The position numbers and the translations under genes were made by a program. Positions 21,801 through 29,780 of a stretch of DNA of 29,780 bases are shown here, one piece after another; positions within the stretch are counted from its first letter, which is position 1, and every line of letters starts with the position of its first letter. The notes beneath the pieces were generated by a model. The model ran no database searches. It was given only the letters and a program-made list of their open reading frames with translations, and was not told where the DNA came from. Source of the stretch: CAZJBS01 sp964544475 (lineage in GTDB: Bacteria > CLD3 > SB21); assembly GCA_964544475.1 (NCBI GenBank), contig CAZJBS010000037.1:1-29780 (forward strand), in the 5' to 3' direction.

Positions 21801-24800
21801 ACGCCTTCGTGTATCGAAACGTGTTCGCAAATTCTGCCGGTGCCGGGCTGCGCACGCAGGTATTCGTGGATGTGGACACGACCCAGGTGATTGAGAATCG
21901 CATCGGAACCGATGCCTCAGGGACCGCTCCGATGCCCAACGCGTATGGCATCTGGATCGCCGGGCAGATTACGGACAATGGCTGGACCATCAAGAATAAT
22001 CTCATTTCAGGAAACACCAACCAGGGAATTTACCTGCGAAGCGCTTTCGGGGCGCCCGTCAGCGGAAACACCGTTGTTGGCAACAAGGTGGGAACCGACA
22101 TCACAGGGACTGCGGCGATTCCAAACGGGGCAGAAGCCATCCTAGTCGGTAATCTTGTCAGTCCGTCTTTTCGGAACAAAATCGGCGGGCCGCTGCCTCA
22201 GGAGCGGAACATCGTTTCCGGAAACGACGCAGTAGGCATCTTTGTTGGCAGCGACTCCAATGTGGTCGAAAACAACTACGTGGGCACGGACGTGACCGGC
22301 ACCGCGCAGTTGGGAAATCTCGGACATGGAATCCTCGTGCAGAACGCATCCGCCAATATCATCCGTGGCAACATCGTCAACGATAACGGCGACAATGAGC
22401 TGGACGGCGGGGGTGTGGTCTTCGACAACGCCTTCAACAACGATTTCGTCGGCAACTTCGTCGGCCTCGATGCAACGGGCGGCGTGGCTATGCCGAACCG
22501 CATTGGAGGCGGAGGCGGGTCCGGCGTGTTGATCACGAACGGTTCGTACGGCAATAGGATCGGTGACGGCACAGTACCGGGGCGAAATTTCATCGCGGAC
22601 AATGGCTGGGGAGGCGACGCCGCATACAACGTGGTTATCGGTTCCGACGCATCCGGCAATATCGTCTCCGGCAATTTTGTCGGGACGGACGTGACGGGTC
22701 TCGTCGGCCTGGCCAGTACCGCCAGCGATGGTATCGTTGTTTTCGGCAACGCCAATACGATCGGCTTACCAGGTCCAACGGCGGGCAACGTTTTCAGTGG
22801 ACACACGAGCGGACCAGGACTCCGACTCGGTGGGGATTCAAATCGTGTATTGAATAACATCATTGGGCTCGGATCGGACGGCGTTAGTCCGTTGGGCAAT
22901 TTCGACGGCATCTTTCTGGATTATAATTCTTCCCACAACGACATCGGGGACGGCGGTCCTGGCAACGGAAACATCGTGTCCGGCAACACACAGAACGGTA
23001 TTCACTTGAATGACGCGGATAGCAACCGGATTCTGGGGAACAGAGTGGGCGTGGATGCCACGGGTATCGTTGCGCAAGGAAACGGAGTGGGCGTGTTCCT
23101 GGAATTTACCGCCAACGACAACCTGATTGGCGACGGTTCGATGGGCGGCCGCAACGTGATTTCAGGGAATCTACTGGAGGGTGTCCTCATTCGAGATGTC
23201 TCAAACTACAACAAAGTATACGGGAATTACGTTGGGGTGGACACCTCCGGTGAATCCGTTCTTCAGAACGGCAGTTCGGGTATTGTCTTGAATAACTCCC
23301 AGTACAATTCCATTGGCAGCAATCAGCCGAACGACCGCAATGTCATTTCGGGCAACAACGGAGGCGGCATCGGCCTTTACGGTTCGAACAACAACGTGAT
23401 TATGGGCAATTACATCGGCACGAATATTTCGGCCAGCACGGATCTGGGCAACAACGGGTACGGCATATTACTGGACAATTCGTCCGGCAACATAATCGGT
23501 GAGAATTCCCCGCTCGGCAGGAACATCATCTCGGCAAATGACAATGCCGGGATCGCTTTGATCACGTCGACGCAGTACGTATCCACCAACCTGAATCGCA
23601 TTGTCGGCAACTTCATCGGTACGCGCGGCGACGGCCTGTCGCCCCTAGGTAACTACGCGCCGGGCATTTACGGCTTCAACAGCGATCCGTCCTTCTCCGA
23701 AGTGCAGTTGGATTCCATCGAATTCAATACGATTGCCTTCAACCAGGACGAGGGTATTCAATTTGACGGAGATGGCAATCTGCGAAGGAACATCATCTTC
23801 GGCAACTCGATTCACTCCAATGTGAATCCGGGAATCTCCTTTTTCAACAATGCCCAGGACAATATTCTGCCACCGGTCATCAACAGCATTCTTCCGGATA
23901 CGACGGTCGTCGGAACGGCTCTGCCGTCCAGCCGCGTGCACGTATATGCCGACTCGGCCGACGAAGGCAAGTTCTACCTCGGATCGGTCATGGCGAGCGG
24001 CACAGGCGATTTCCAGTTCAAAGTTGCCATTCCGCATGACGGCCTGAACCTGACGGCCATTCAGGATGACGTCAACGGCAATTCATCCGCGTTTTCCTCG
24101 CCGGTGCCGGCGGTGGCCAGCACGATCATAACCGTCAATGATGCCGGTGATTCTGGTCCGGGAACATTCCGTGAGGCCATCAATTTTGCGAATGCCCACG
24201 CCGGACCCGATACGATAACCTTCGCTCCCGGGCTACTGGGAGCTACGATATTCCTGGCGTCGGACCTGCCGGCCATCACGGATTCGTTTACAGTGATCGA
24301 CGGCGACATCGACAAAGACGGTGTGCCCGACATAACGCTGGACGGACAGGGCAGCCTGAGTACCGGCCTCTTGATCCAATCCTCGCACAATGTCATAAGC
24401 CACTTGATCATCAGCAATTTTGCCGTCAGCCTGAGCGGTATTGATATTGTAGGCGGCTCTTACAATATGATCGTCGGATGCACTCTGAGCAGCAACTCCG
24501 TGGGCATCCACTTGATGGGGGGGGCGCACCACAATCAGATCGGGGACGGCAGCGTTCCGGGAAGAAACATCATCATCAACAACTTTGATCCGGGCGATGG
24601 GGGTGGCCAGGGCATCATTATCCAGGATGCGGGCTCGGACTCGAATATTATCATCGGCAATTACATCGGCACATCGGATGGAACGACGCAGGCCGCCAAC
24701 TCGGACCAGGGTATTCTGATCATGAATGGCGCCAGCGCCAACCGGATTGGCGACGGCACGGCGTCCGGCAGCAATGTCATATCCGGTAACATTGGGGTTG

Positions 24801-27800
24801 GCGTTCATATCACTTCTGGCGCCAATGACAACGTCGTAACGGGCAACCTGATCGGGGTCGACGCGTCCGGGACGGTTGTTCTGGACAACGGTGCAAGCGG
24901 TGTGTATGTCGAGAACGGTTCACGCTACAACATGATCGGGGACACCGCGGCGAGTTTCCGAAACATTATTTCCGGCAACGGTGGTCATGGGGTGGCTCTG
25001 GATGCAGGCTCCGACTCAAATCTCGTGGCAGGCAACTTCATCGGGACGGACATTTCGGGTCTGGTCGCCATGGGTAACCAGGGTTATGGTGTCTTCGTAA
25101 TCAACAGCAACGACAACATGATCGGATATGCCGCGGTCAGCGGAGGCAATGTCGTCGTCGACAATTCGACGAACTACCTGGACGGCGCGGGGATACGAGT
25201 GGAGTTCGCCAGTGGAAATCGCATTCTAGGCAACCTCATCGGCCTGGGAGCCGATGGGACGACCGTGATTCCCAACCTGTCGGGCGGGGGATCCGGAGCC
25301 GGTATTTCGCTCGAAGGGGCCAATGGCAACTGGATCGGCGATGGCACGCCGCTTGGGCGTAACGTACTTGGCGACAACGGATCGGGAGGCGACGGTTCGT
25401 ACAACATGCGAATCGTCAACTCGAACAGCAATGTCGTGACCGGCAACTACATTGGCACCGACGTAACCGGCGCCATGCAGGTGGCCGGAGCTTCCGATGG
25501 TATAGCGATGTACAATTCGAAGTTTAACAGTATCGGACAAGCGGGTCCCAATGGTGGTAACCTGATATCCGGTCATGGCGGAACCGGTCTGCAATTGTAC
25601 GATTCGGATTCGAATGTGGTTTCTAATAACCTTATCGGCCTTGCGTCCGATGGCGTCACGCCTCTTGGGAATAACGAAGGCATTGTGCTCAACAGCGGTT
25701 CGTTCCACAATGTGATCGGTGGAAATCTTGCGGGACAAGGCAATGTCATTTCAGATCACTCGTCAAATGCCGTCACGATTATTGACGCCGGGTCGAACGA
25801 CAATCGTATTCTCGGAAATCTGATCGGTCTCGATATCACCGGGACCGTTGGCGTGGGAAATGGGGGCGTTGGCGTGTTCATTACGAACGGCGCATCCGGC
25901 AACACGGTGGGAGACGGTTCGCCGGCCGGCGGAAATACGATTTCCAGCGGCGCCCAGGAGGGTATTCTGATCAGCGAAGGAGCCGACAGCAATTTCGTTT
26001 TTGGCAACCGCATCGGCACGGATCCGTTCGGAGCCTCCGATTTCGGCAACAACAACGGCATTCTCATCCAGAACGCCAACCGAAATATGGTGGGCGATGA
26101 TTCCCAGGGCATGGGCAATGTGATTTCCGGCAACAATTTCTTCGGCGTGGCCGTTTACGCCGTTTTCAATGATGCACGGTACAACGAGATTCGCGGCAAT
26201 AACATCGGAGTGGCCGCCGACAGCGTGACGCCCCTCGGCAATGGAATTCACGGTGTGCGCATATATGCCAATTCGGGCAATGCGTCGAGCAATCTCGTCG
26301 TGGGTAATAACATTGCCTACAACACGAGTTTCGGCGTCGAAATCGAAGGCAACGGGCCTAAGGCGGACAGTAACGTGGTGTTCATGAACTCGATCCATCA
26401 CAATGCCGGCGGCGTGGGCATCAATCTGGTGGCCACGGCTCAGGGCTTTGTGCTTCCTCCGCACATAACGGGCATTGCCGCGGATTCGACCGTGTCCGGT
26501 GTATCGTCCCCGAATGCACTCGTCCAGTTGTTTGCCGATACCACCAACCAGGGACAGGTTTTCCTGGACAGCGCGATCGCGGACGGTGCGGGTAATTGGT
26601 CCATGAAAGTGCCGCTGTATGCCGGCATGAATCTCACAGCATTGCAGGACAGCGCACAAAATACGTCGGCTTTTTCAACACCTGTTCCGGCGGTGTTTAT
26701 TGATCCGCTGTTGGTGACCAATACATCGGATGACGGACTTCCGGGCTCCCTGCGGTATTCGGTCAATTACGCCAACACCAATGCCGGACCCGATACCATT
26801 CGATTCAGTCCGGCGCTGTTGGGTCAGACCATTCTGCTGACGTCCACGCTGACGATCGACGGGTTGGACGCCGACGGTACCGTGATCGATGGAGACATCG
26901 ATGGTGACAATTTACCGAGCATCCGGATTTCGGGCGGGGACGGTTCCGTCAGCGGCTTCACGGGTTTCGAGTTGCGCCGATCGAATATCGAACTCCGTTT
27001 CCTCAATCTGATTCTGTTCACCAGAGCAATATCCATTTCGAACTCAACCCTGTCGAGGGACAATCGTATTGTCGGTTGTTATATCGGAACGACGCTGGAT
27101 GGTTCGGACACGACCGGTTCCAAAGTCTATCAGGGCATCGACCTCGTTTTGTTCTCCAGTCACAATATCATTGGTGATCCGGCGTACGGAAATGTGATCG
27201 CGGGCTACGAGTTATCCGGGATCGAGATCCATCAGGGTGTTGACAGTACGCTGATCATCGGGAACAAGATCGGCACGGACGCGAGCGGTGCGCTGGCCCG
27301 CTCAGGTATTACCTCCACTGGCATTCGAATCTATGATGTGTCCAACGCGACGCAGATCGGTGACGGTACCGTAGGAGGACGCAATGTTATCAGCGGCAAT
27401 TCAAGCGGCATCGATATAGGCCTGGGCCTGTATCCAATTTACGACACGAAAATCCTCGGCAATTTCGTCGGCCTCAATGCCGCCGGAAACGGCGTGGTCG
27501 GCAACGCGTATGGGATCGCGGTAAGCGGCGGATCGCGAAGAACGGAGATCGGCAATGGCACGCCTGGAGGGCGCAATTACATCGGCGGGAACACGGTGGG
27601 TATTTCCGTTATCACCGACTCCACGCTGATGGATGACAACTATGTCGGTACAGATCCAAGCGGAACTCTGGATCTTGGCAACACACAAACCGGTATTGCG
27701 GTCGGCGGTCCGTCTAACATTGCCAGGACCAATGTGATTGCCCACAATGATCTTCATGGCGTCTGGTTCTGGGATGCCAACGCAGACAACAATCTGCTGT

Positions 27801-29780
27801 TCGAGAACTCAATATATGACAATGGCTTGGGGATCAGGATAGAGTCTGGCGCGCAAAACGACGTTTCTCCGCCATCGATCGCATTCGTTGCGGCTGATTC
27901 CACCGTATCAGGTACTTCGGCACCGTTCGCTATCGTCCAGATTTTTTCCGATACGAGTGACGAGGGGCAATATTTTCTCGACAGTACAGTGGCGGACGGC
28001 ACGGGCAGCTGGGCAAAGAAGATTCCTCTTCTCACCGGATTGAATCTGACAGCAACACAGGACAATTTGGGCGGCACGTCGGCCTTTTCGGTACCGGTGC
28101 CTGCAGCAGTCATGAACCCGCTTTTGGTTACGAATGCATTGGATGATAGTAGTGTAGGCTCATTGCGTTATGCCATCGGATATGCCAATACGCATGCAGG
28201 TCCGGATACAGTGCGTTTCGCGGCCCCGATGCTTGGTCAGACTATTATTCTCTCGTCCACCTTGTTGATTAGTTCTGATTCCACAGTCCTTGACGGAGAT
28301 GTGGACAGCGATGATCTGGCCGGAGTTGCTTTGCGTGGTGATAAGACCTTTGTTGGTCTTTCCGTCATTTCGTCTAAGAACGTTGTCAAACATACGAATC
28401 TTCAGAATTTCAGCATTGCCATCAATGTCAATGGAGCGTCGGCAGATCACAACCGAATTATCGGGAACCTTATTGGAACCGACCTGACCGGAACGGACTC
28501 GATCGGAACGTCAAACCAGATAGGCGTGGAGATTACTGCCGGTGCCGACCATAACATTGTTGGGGATACCGATATTTCAGGGAGGAATATCGTTTCCGGC
28601 AACATTAATGGAATCAGAACGAACGGAAGCGGCGGAGGATCCGATTCAAACATAGTCATCGGTAATCTTGTTGGAACGGATATCAGTGGAACGTTGCCTC
28701 TTGGCAATGCGGTCGGCGTTTTGATTTCAAACGGTGCTACGCATACTCGAGTCGGCGGATCAACCATAGGGGAGCGCAATGTTATCTCTGCCAATAGCCA
28801 GTCCGGGGTTAACGTGTCTTTCTTCACATCCGATCATGTTGTGCTTGGCAACTATGTCGGAACGGACGTTACAGGTATGATCAGCCTTGGCAATAATGTC
28901 GGTATTTCATTGGGCAATAACGTGGAACGCGTCGTGATCGGAGATGGGTCACTTTCCGGACGCAACCTCATTTCCGGCAATGCTTACGGCATCTGGCTTG
29001 GTGTCGGTCCGGTTCGGGACAATCACATTAGAGGCAACTGGTTTGGTTTGGCCGCCGATGGTGCAAGTGGTTTGGGTAACGGATATGGCATCCGGGTCCT
29101 GAATCCTGGCGGTAGAAACTATATTGGGGATACTACTTCGCTTCAACACAATATCATAGCTGCCAGCATTGGCGCTGGTATCTGGCTGGATGATGCTGAC
29201 TCCACACTCATCGAAGGAAACCAATTCGGATTTGACGCTTCTTTGACCGGATCTTTGCCAAACACGACGGGAATTAACATATCAAATGGGTCAAGTCTGG
29301 ATACAGTTAGATTCAATAGGATTGCAAACAGCTCATCCGATGGCGTGACGATTCAGTCTGCCGGAACGGATAGTATCCAGCTTTATGCTAATTCTATCCA
29401 TGACAATGTCGGCAGCGCAATCAAAATATTGGCCGATGCCGGCCAGGTTAAGTCTGTTCCGACCATCACCAACTTCCTGCCCGATTCAATGCTGGTTGGG
29501 AATGCTATTCCTTTGTCGCTCGTCCGATTGTATTCGGACAGTTCGGCGCAAGCTCGGAATTATCTTGACAGCGTTTATGCCAACGCTGTTGGTGTCTGGA
29601 TGAAGAAGATGGCCCCGATTCCTCAAATGAACTTCACGGCGACCATGGACAGTGCCGCCGGTACTTCGGCCCTTTCCTTACCGTTGGCGGCGTCAATTGT
29701 GGATCCACTCCTCGTTACAAGTTTGGCGGACGACGGAAATATCGGAACGCTGCGGTACGCCATGGTGTTTGCCGATTCCA
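18803..29780 (+). CDS. Giant exported beta-propeller / parallel beta-helix repeat protein (3' end beyond window)
   Basis: An unbroken frame of at least 3659 codons reaches the window edge without a stop. CGGAG lies 6 bases before the ATG. A 36-residue N-terminal extension precedes a signal peptide (FLRITMIAAVMGLVAVAGVSA, cleavage near residue 56). Residues about 67-495 are eight 54-55-residue repeats (DGSGGAIIAWQDYR, DIYAQR, QWTANG), propeller-like. Residue 502 starts a beta-helix domain closing with GSPAIDAGN and DIGAFE (about 808-850). Further modules begin at residues 858, 1775, 2636, 3107 and 3636 with LLVTN-x-x-D-x-G-x-GSLR and AGPDTIRF. They continue with GNYIGTD, LGN and RNVISGN coils, and four end in an Ig-like domain. 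The protein is probably a cell-surface adhesin, S-layer-like or polysaccharide-binding fibre. The C-terminus, and so any T9SS sorting domain, is not visible. No enzyme motif was seen. Confidence 0.9.
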   Translation, partial: MRALSRLVVRTNAVNSIGTFFLHQTMWPGLPLVRVFLRITMIAAVMGLVAVAGVSAQWSTDPNVNNMISVASDIQEKAVSVSDGSGGAIIAWQDYRNGTDMDVYAQRINSSGSVLWTANGVAICTQTGDQTGLSIVSDGSGGAIISWADGRSGGVLDIYAQRIDGNGNVQWTINGVVVCNASSNQSKPSIAGDGSGGAIIAWEDYRSGGFPDIYAQRISPAGVAQWTANGVALCTAIGNQTIPVLVSDGSGGAIVAWQDGRTDAGDIYVQRVDAGGAAQWTSDGNAVCTAANQQGVLTITTDGSQGAILGWQDYRTGSDDNIYAQRVNSSGTMLWTLNGEAICLAVDDQYSVRSVSDLSGGAIFTWRDVRSGTNNDVYAQRVDAGGIVQWTPDGEAICALAQQQFDPVIASDGSGGAVITWYDFRNGSDWNIYAQRITGSGATQWAAGGIAVSTPAGDQLYPAIVEDGSGGVIIAWEDSRSGVEDIYAQLVTSGGTLGFSSLLVTNTGDSGPGSLRDVISGAAVDDTVRFAGGLAGATITLTSGEIVVNKDLTILGLAENLITISGGSSSRIFSVPSGFVVNLRNLMLRDGYVFGFVHGGALYNDFSIVNLDSCVFFSNMADGGYGGAIYTTGDVNLTNCIVDSNEAEYGGGIYNDGGIVTILQSAVIHNLARLDGGGLYNTNDNIINLRASTLSHNRAAGSGGGFYNTSTADIQSSTVSQNLANSVSGGGLFNSAAMAILNTIVAENTSAAGPDVQGNVTSSGYNLVGNTVGSSGFGAIGDILDQAPILGVLQNNSGFTPTHALLAGSPAIDAGNEFIGVDQRGYVRPFDDPNYVDVDDGNDIGAFESQVPLPPDPLLVINNFDGGAGSLRDALSFANSNPGPDTIRFAGGLIGDSIGIASALVLTDDSTFVDADINKDSIPDVMLYPTNAGINGFTINAGAQRAAIQGFKFVRFVQTFANGISVNAEFASIRFNYFGTEGSNVRDLSQNLEFQGSGLHAFVYRNVFANSAGAGLRTQVFVDVDTTQVIENRIGTDASGTAPMPNAYGIWIAGQITDNGWTIKNNLISGNTNQGIYLRSAFGAPVSGNTVVGNKVGTDITGTAAIPNGAEAILVGNLVSPSFRNKIGGPLPQERNIVSGNDAVGIFVGSDSNVVENNYVGTDVTGTAQLGNLGHGILVQNASANIIRGNIVNDNGDNELDGGGVVFDNAFNNDFVGNFVGLDATGGVAMPNRIGGGGGSGVLITNGSYGNRIGDGTVPGRNFIADNGWGGDAAYNVVIGSDASGNIVSGNFVGTDVTGLVGLASTASDGIVVFGNANTIGLPGPTAGNVFSGHTSGPGLRLGGDSNRVLNNIIGLGSDGVSPLGNFDGIFLDYNSSHNDIGDGGPGNGNIVSGNTQNGIHLNDADSNRILGNRVGVDATGIVAQGNGVGVFLEFTANDNLIGDGSMGGRNVISGNLLEGVLIRDVSNYNKVYGNYVGVDTSGESVLQNGSSGIVLNNSQYNSIGSNQPNDRNVISGNNGGGIGLYGSNNNVIMGNYIGTNISASTDLGNNGYGILLDNSSGNIIGENSPLGRNIISANDNAGIALITSTQYVSTNLNRIVGNFIGTRGDGLSPLGNYAPGIYGFNSDPSFSEVQLDSIEFNTIAFNQDEGIQFDGDGNLRRNIIFGNSIHSNVNPGISFFNNAQDNILPPVINSILPDTTVVGTALPSSRVHVYADSADEGKFYLGSVMASGTGDFQFKVAIPHDGLNLTAIQDDVNGNSSAFSSPVPAVASTIITVNDAGDSGPGTFREAINFANAHAGPDTITFAPGLLGATIFLASDLPAITDSFTVIDGDIDKDGVPDITLDGQGSLSTGLLIQSSHNVISHLIISNFAVSLSGIDIVGGSYNMIVGCTLSSNSVGIHLMGGAHHNQIGDGSVPGRNIIINNFDPGDGGGQGIIIQDAGSDSNIIIGNYIGTSDGTTQAANSDQGILIMNGASANRIGDGTASGSNVISGNIGVGVHITSGANDNVVTGNLIGVDASGTVVLDNGASGVYVENGSRYNMIGDTAASFRNIISGNGGHGVALDAGSDSNLVAGNFIGTDISGLVAMGNQGYGVFVINSNDNMIGYAAVSGGNVVVDNSTNYLDGAGIRVEFASGNRILGNLIGLGADGTTVIPNLSGGGSGAGISLEGANGNWIGDGTPLGRNVLGDNGSGGDGSYNMRIVNSNSNVVTGNYIGTDVTGAMQVAGASDGIAMYNSKFNSIGQAGPNGGNLISGHGGTGLQLYDSDSNVVSNNLIGLASDGVTPLGNNEGIVLNSGSFHNVIGGNLAGQGNVISDHSSNAVTIIDAGSNDNRILGNLIGLDITGTVGVGNGGVGVFITNGASGNTVGDGSPAGGNTISSGAQEGILISEGADSNFVFGNRIGTDPFGASDFGNNNGILIQNANRNMVGDDSQGMGNVISGNNFFGVAVYAVFNDARYNEIRGNNIGVAADSVTPLGNGIHGVRIYANSGNASSNLVVGNNIAYNTSFGVEIEGNGPKADSNVVFMNSIHHNAGGVGINLVATAQGFVLPPHITGIAADSTVSGVSSPNALVQLFADTTNQGQVFLDSAIADGAGNWSMKVPLYAGMNLTALQDSAQNTSAFSTPVPAVFIDPLLVTNTSDDGLPGSLRYSVNYANTNAGPDTIRFSPALLGQTILLTSTLTIDGLDADGTVIDGDIDGDNLPSIRISGGDGSVSGFTGFELRRSNIELRFLNLILFTRAISISNSTLSRDNRIVGCYIGTTLDGSDTTGSKVYQGIDLVLFSSHNIIGDPAYGNVIAGYELSGIEIHQGVDSTLIIGNKIGTDASGALARSGITSTGIRIYDVSNATQIGDGTVGGRNVISGNSSGIDIGLGLYPIYDTKILGNFVGLNAAGNGVVGNAYGIAVSGGSRRTEIGNGTPGGRNYIGGNTVGISVITDSTLMDDNYVGTDPSGTLDLGNTQTGIAVGGPSNIARTNVIAHNDLHGVWFWDANADNNLLFENSIYDNGLGIRIESGAQNDVSPPSIAFVAADSTVSGTSAPFAIVQIFSDTSDEGQYFLDSTVADGTGSWAKKIPLLTGLNLTATQDNLGGTSAFSVPVPAAVMNPLLVTNALDDSSVGSLRYAIGYANTHAGPDTVRFAAPMLGQTIILSSTLLISSDSTVLDGDVDSDDLAGVALRGDKTFVGLSVISSKNVVKHTNLQNFSIAINVNGASADHNRIIGNLIGTDLTGTDSIGTSNQIGVEITAGADHNIVGDTDISGRNIVSGNINGIRTNGSGGGSDSNIVIGNLVGTDISGTLPLGNAVGVLISNGATHTRVGGSTIGERNVISANSQSGVNVSFFTSDHVVLGNYVGTDVTGMISLGNNVGISLGNNVERVVIGDGSLSGRNLISGNAYGIWLGVGPVRDNHIRGNWFGLAADGASGLGNGYGIRVLNPGGRNYIGDTTSLQHNIIAASIGAGIWLDDADSTLIEGNQFGFDASLTGSLPNTTGINISNGSSLDTVRFNRIANSSSDGVTIQSAGTDSIQLYANSIHDNVGSAIKILADAGQVKSVPTITNFLPDSMLVGNAIPLSLVRLYSDSSAQARNYLDSVYANAVGVWMKKMAPIPQMNFTATMDSAAGTSALSLPLAASIVDPLLVTSLADDGNIGTLRYAMVFADS
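19049..20295 (+). repeat. Eight tandem 165-bp repeats encoding propeller-like blades
   Basis: The D-G/L-S-G/Q-G motif recurs at residues 83, 138, 193, 248, 302, 357, 412 and 467, a spacing of 55 residues (once 54). Each unit continues A-I-I-x-W-x-D-x-R, then D-I-Y-A-Q-R, a G-G/N turn, Q-W-T and a Cys- or Val-containing strand ending in D/N-Q. Eight units would suit an eight-bladed beta-propeller. Most units carry one Cys at the same place (ICT, VCN, LCT, VCT, ICL, ICA). Confidence 0.85.
20306..21355 (+). repeat. First beta-helix module, closing with an anchor-Q-like end
   Basis: It opens LLVTNTGDSGPGSLRDVI and VRFAGGLAGATITLTSGE. It continues with coils of the GGALYN / GGGIYND / GGGLYNT / GGGFYNT type seen in polymorphic-outer-membrane-protein-like beta-helices. 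It closes with LLAGSPAIDAGN, VDQRGYVRP and NDIGAFE, the usual end of the choice-of-anchor Q type domain. It differs from later modules in having no Ig-like tail and no RNVISGN coils. Confidence 0.7.
23870..24115 (+). repeat. Ig-like linker domain 1 of the giant protein
   Basis: About 80 residues from PPVINSILPDTTVVGTA through VHVYADSADEGKFYLGSV and LNLTAIQDD to FSSPVPA. This resembles the small bacterial Ig-like fold that often follows NosD-type beta-helices. Related copies lie at 26456, 27869 and 29459. Confidence 0.7.
26456..26698 (+). repeat. Ig-like linker domain 2 of the giant protein
   Basis: Starts PPHITGIAADSTVSGVSS, then LVQLFADTTNQGQVFLDSA, NWSMKVPL, MNLTALQD and ends FSTPVPAVF. 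Same strand order as linker 1. The next module start follows within 10 bases. Confidence 0.7.
27869..28114 (+). repeat. Ig-like linker domain 3 of the giant protein
   Basis: Starts PPSIAFVAADSTVSGTSA, then IVQIFSDTSDEGQYFLDST, SWAKKIPL, LNLTATQD and ends FSVPVPAAV. By eye it is closest to linker 2. Confidence 0.7.
29459..29698 (+). repeat. Ig-like linker domain 4 of the giant protein
   Basis: Starts PTITNFLPDSMLVGNAI, then LVRLYSDSSAQARNYLDSV, VWMKKMAP, MNFTATMDS and ends LSLPLAASI. The most diverged of the four. A new module start follows directly before the window ends. Confidence 0.65.

Larger units (their letters stand above)
21374..29780 (+). repeat. Array of long beta-helix modules with a shared start motif
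   Basis: Modules start at 21374, 24125, 26708, 28121 and 29708 (the last cut by the window), giving lengths of about 2.75, 2.58, 1.41 and 1.59 kb. Each begins with the GSLR and GPDTIRF motifs and a short metal-site-like DGDIDKDGVPD segment. It then runs through repeated coils (IGDG-x4-RNVISGN, SDSN-x-V-x-GN, IGTD-x2-G, LGN-x3-GI). Modules differ mainly in the number of coils, consistent with slippage or recombination between repeats. Confidence 0.8.

Noticed and set aside
22276..22911. Several proline-rich minus-strand frames opposite the giant gene
   Set aside because: They arise because Gly/Asn/Asp-rich repeats read as Pro/Ile/Val/Ser-rich in antisense. They recur with the repeat and have no start signals.
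19049..29780. Regular repeats considered as a CRISPR array or mobile element
   Set aside because: The repeats are in frame, degenerate at DNA level, much longer than CRISPR units, and encode a continuous protein. No cas or transposase gene is present.

Overview
The window looks like a chromosomal segment from a bacterium of the FCB (Fibrobacteres-Chlorobi-Bacteroidetes) lineage, probably one of the T9SS-using candidate phyla related to KSB1, Zixibacteria, Calditrichota, Marinimicrobia or Ignavibacteria. The main evidence is the pair of secreted peptidases ending in a type A T9SS sorting domain with the motif NYPNPFNPST. DNA is moderately GC-rich and the housekeeping genes are intact. I saw no tRNA, rRNA, CRISPR array, transposase or phage gene.

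Layout. (1) 141-1310, minus strand: a class I aminotransferase. (2) 1526-11239, plus strand: a tightly packed replication/topology block dnaN-recF-dciA(DUF721)-gyrB-orf93-gyrA-rex, followed by an unrecognised 472-residue protein and a 48-residue CcmD-like membrane protein. Gaps are mostly under 30 bases (86 bases before gyrA), so this may be one operon. It starts from a sigma70-like promoter just downstream of an intrinsic terminator. dnaA is not next to dnaN. (3) 11364-16330, plus strand: two tandem paralogous secreted M14 zinc carboxypeptidases with C-terminal T9SS sorting domains. (4) 16346-16405: a near-perfect AT-rich inverted repeat between convergent genes. (5) 16406-18340, minus strand: a multi-pass membrane protein of the DUF2723/TMEM260 family (GT-C-like). 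(6) 18803 to the window edge, plus strand: one uninterrupted reading frame of at least 3659 codons. It encodes a giant exported protein with a signal peptide, an eight-repeat beta-propeller-like domain (55-residue period), then successive parallel beta-helix modules, four of them ending in a small Ig-like domain.

The most interesting part is the giant gene and its upstream region. That region carries a perfect TGTGA-N6-TCACA palindrome, the CRP-type consensus. It is centred 41.5 bases upstream of the start point predicted from a TATACT -10 box, which is class II activator geometry. This suggests that a CRP/FNR-family regulator switches on a very large surface protein.

The right half therefore looks like an export and cell-surface region: two T9SS peptidases, a possible glycosyltransferase and a giant repeat protein. 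The left half is core DNA metabolism plus redox sensing (Rex) and possibly cytochrome c maturation (CcmD-like). All family assignments come from reading motifs by eye. No search was run.
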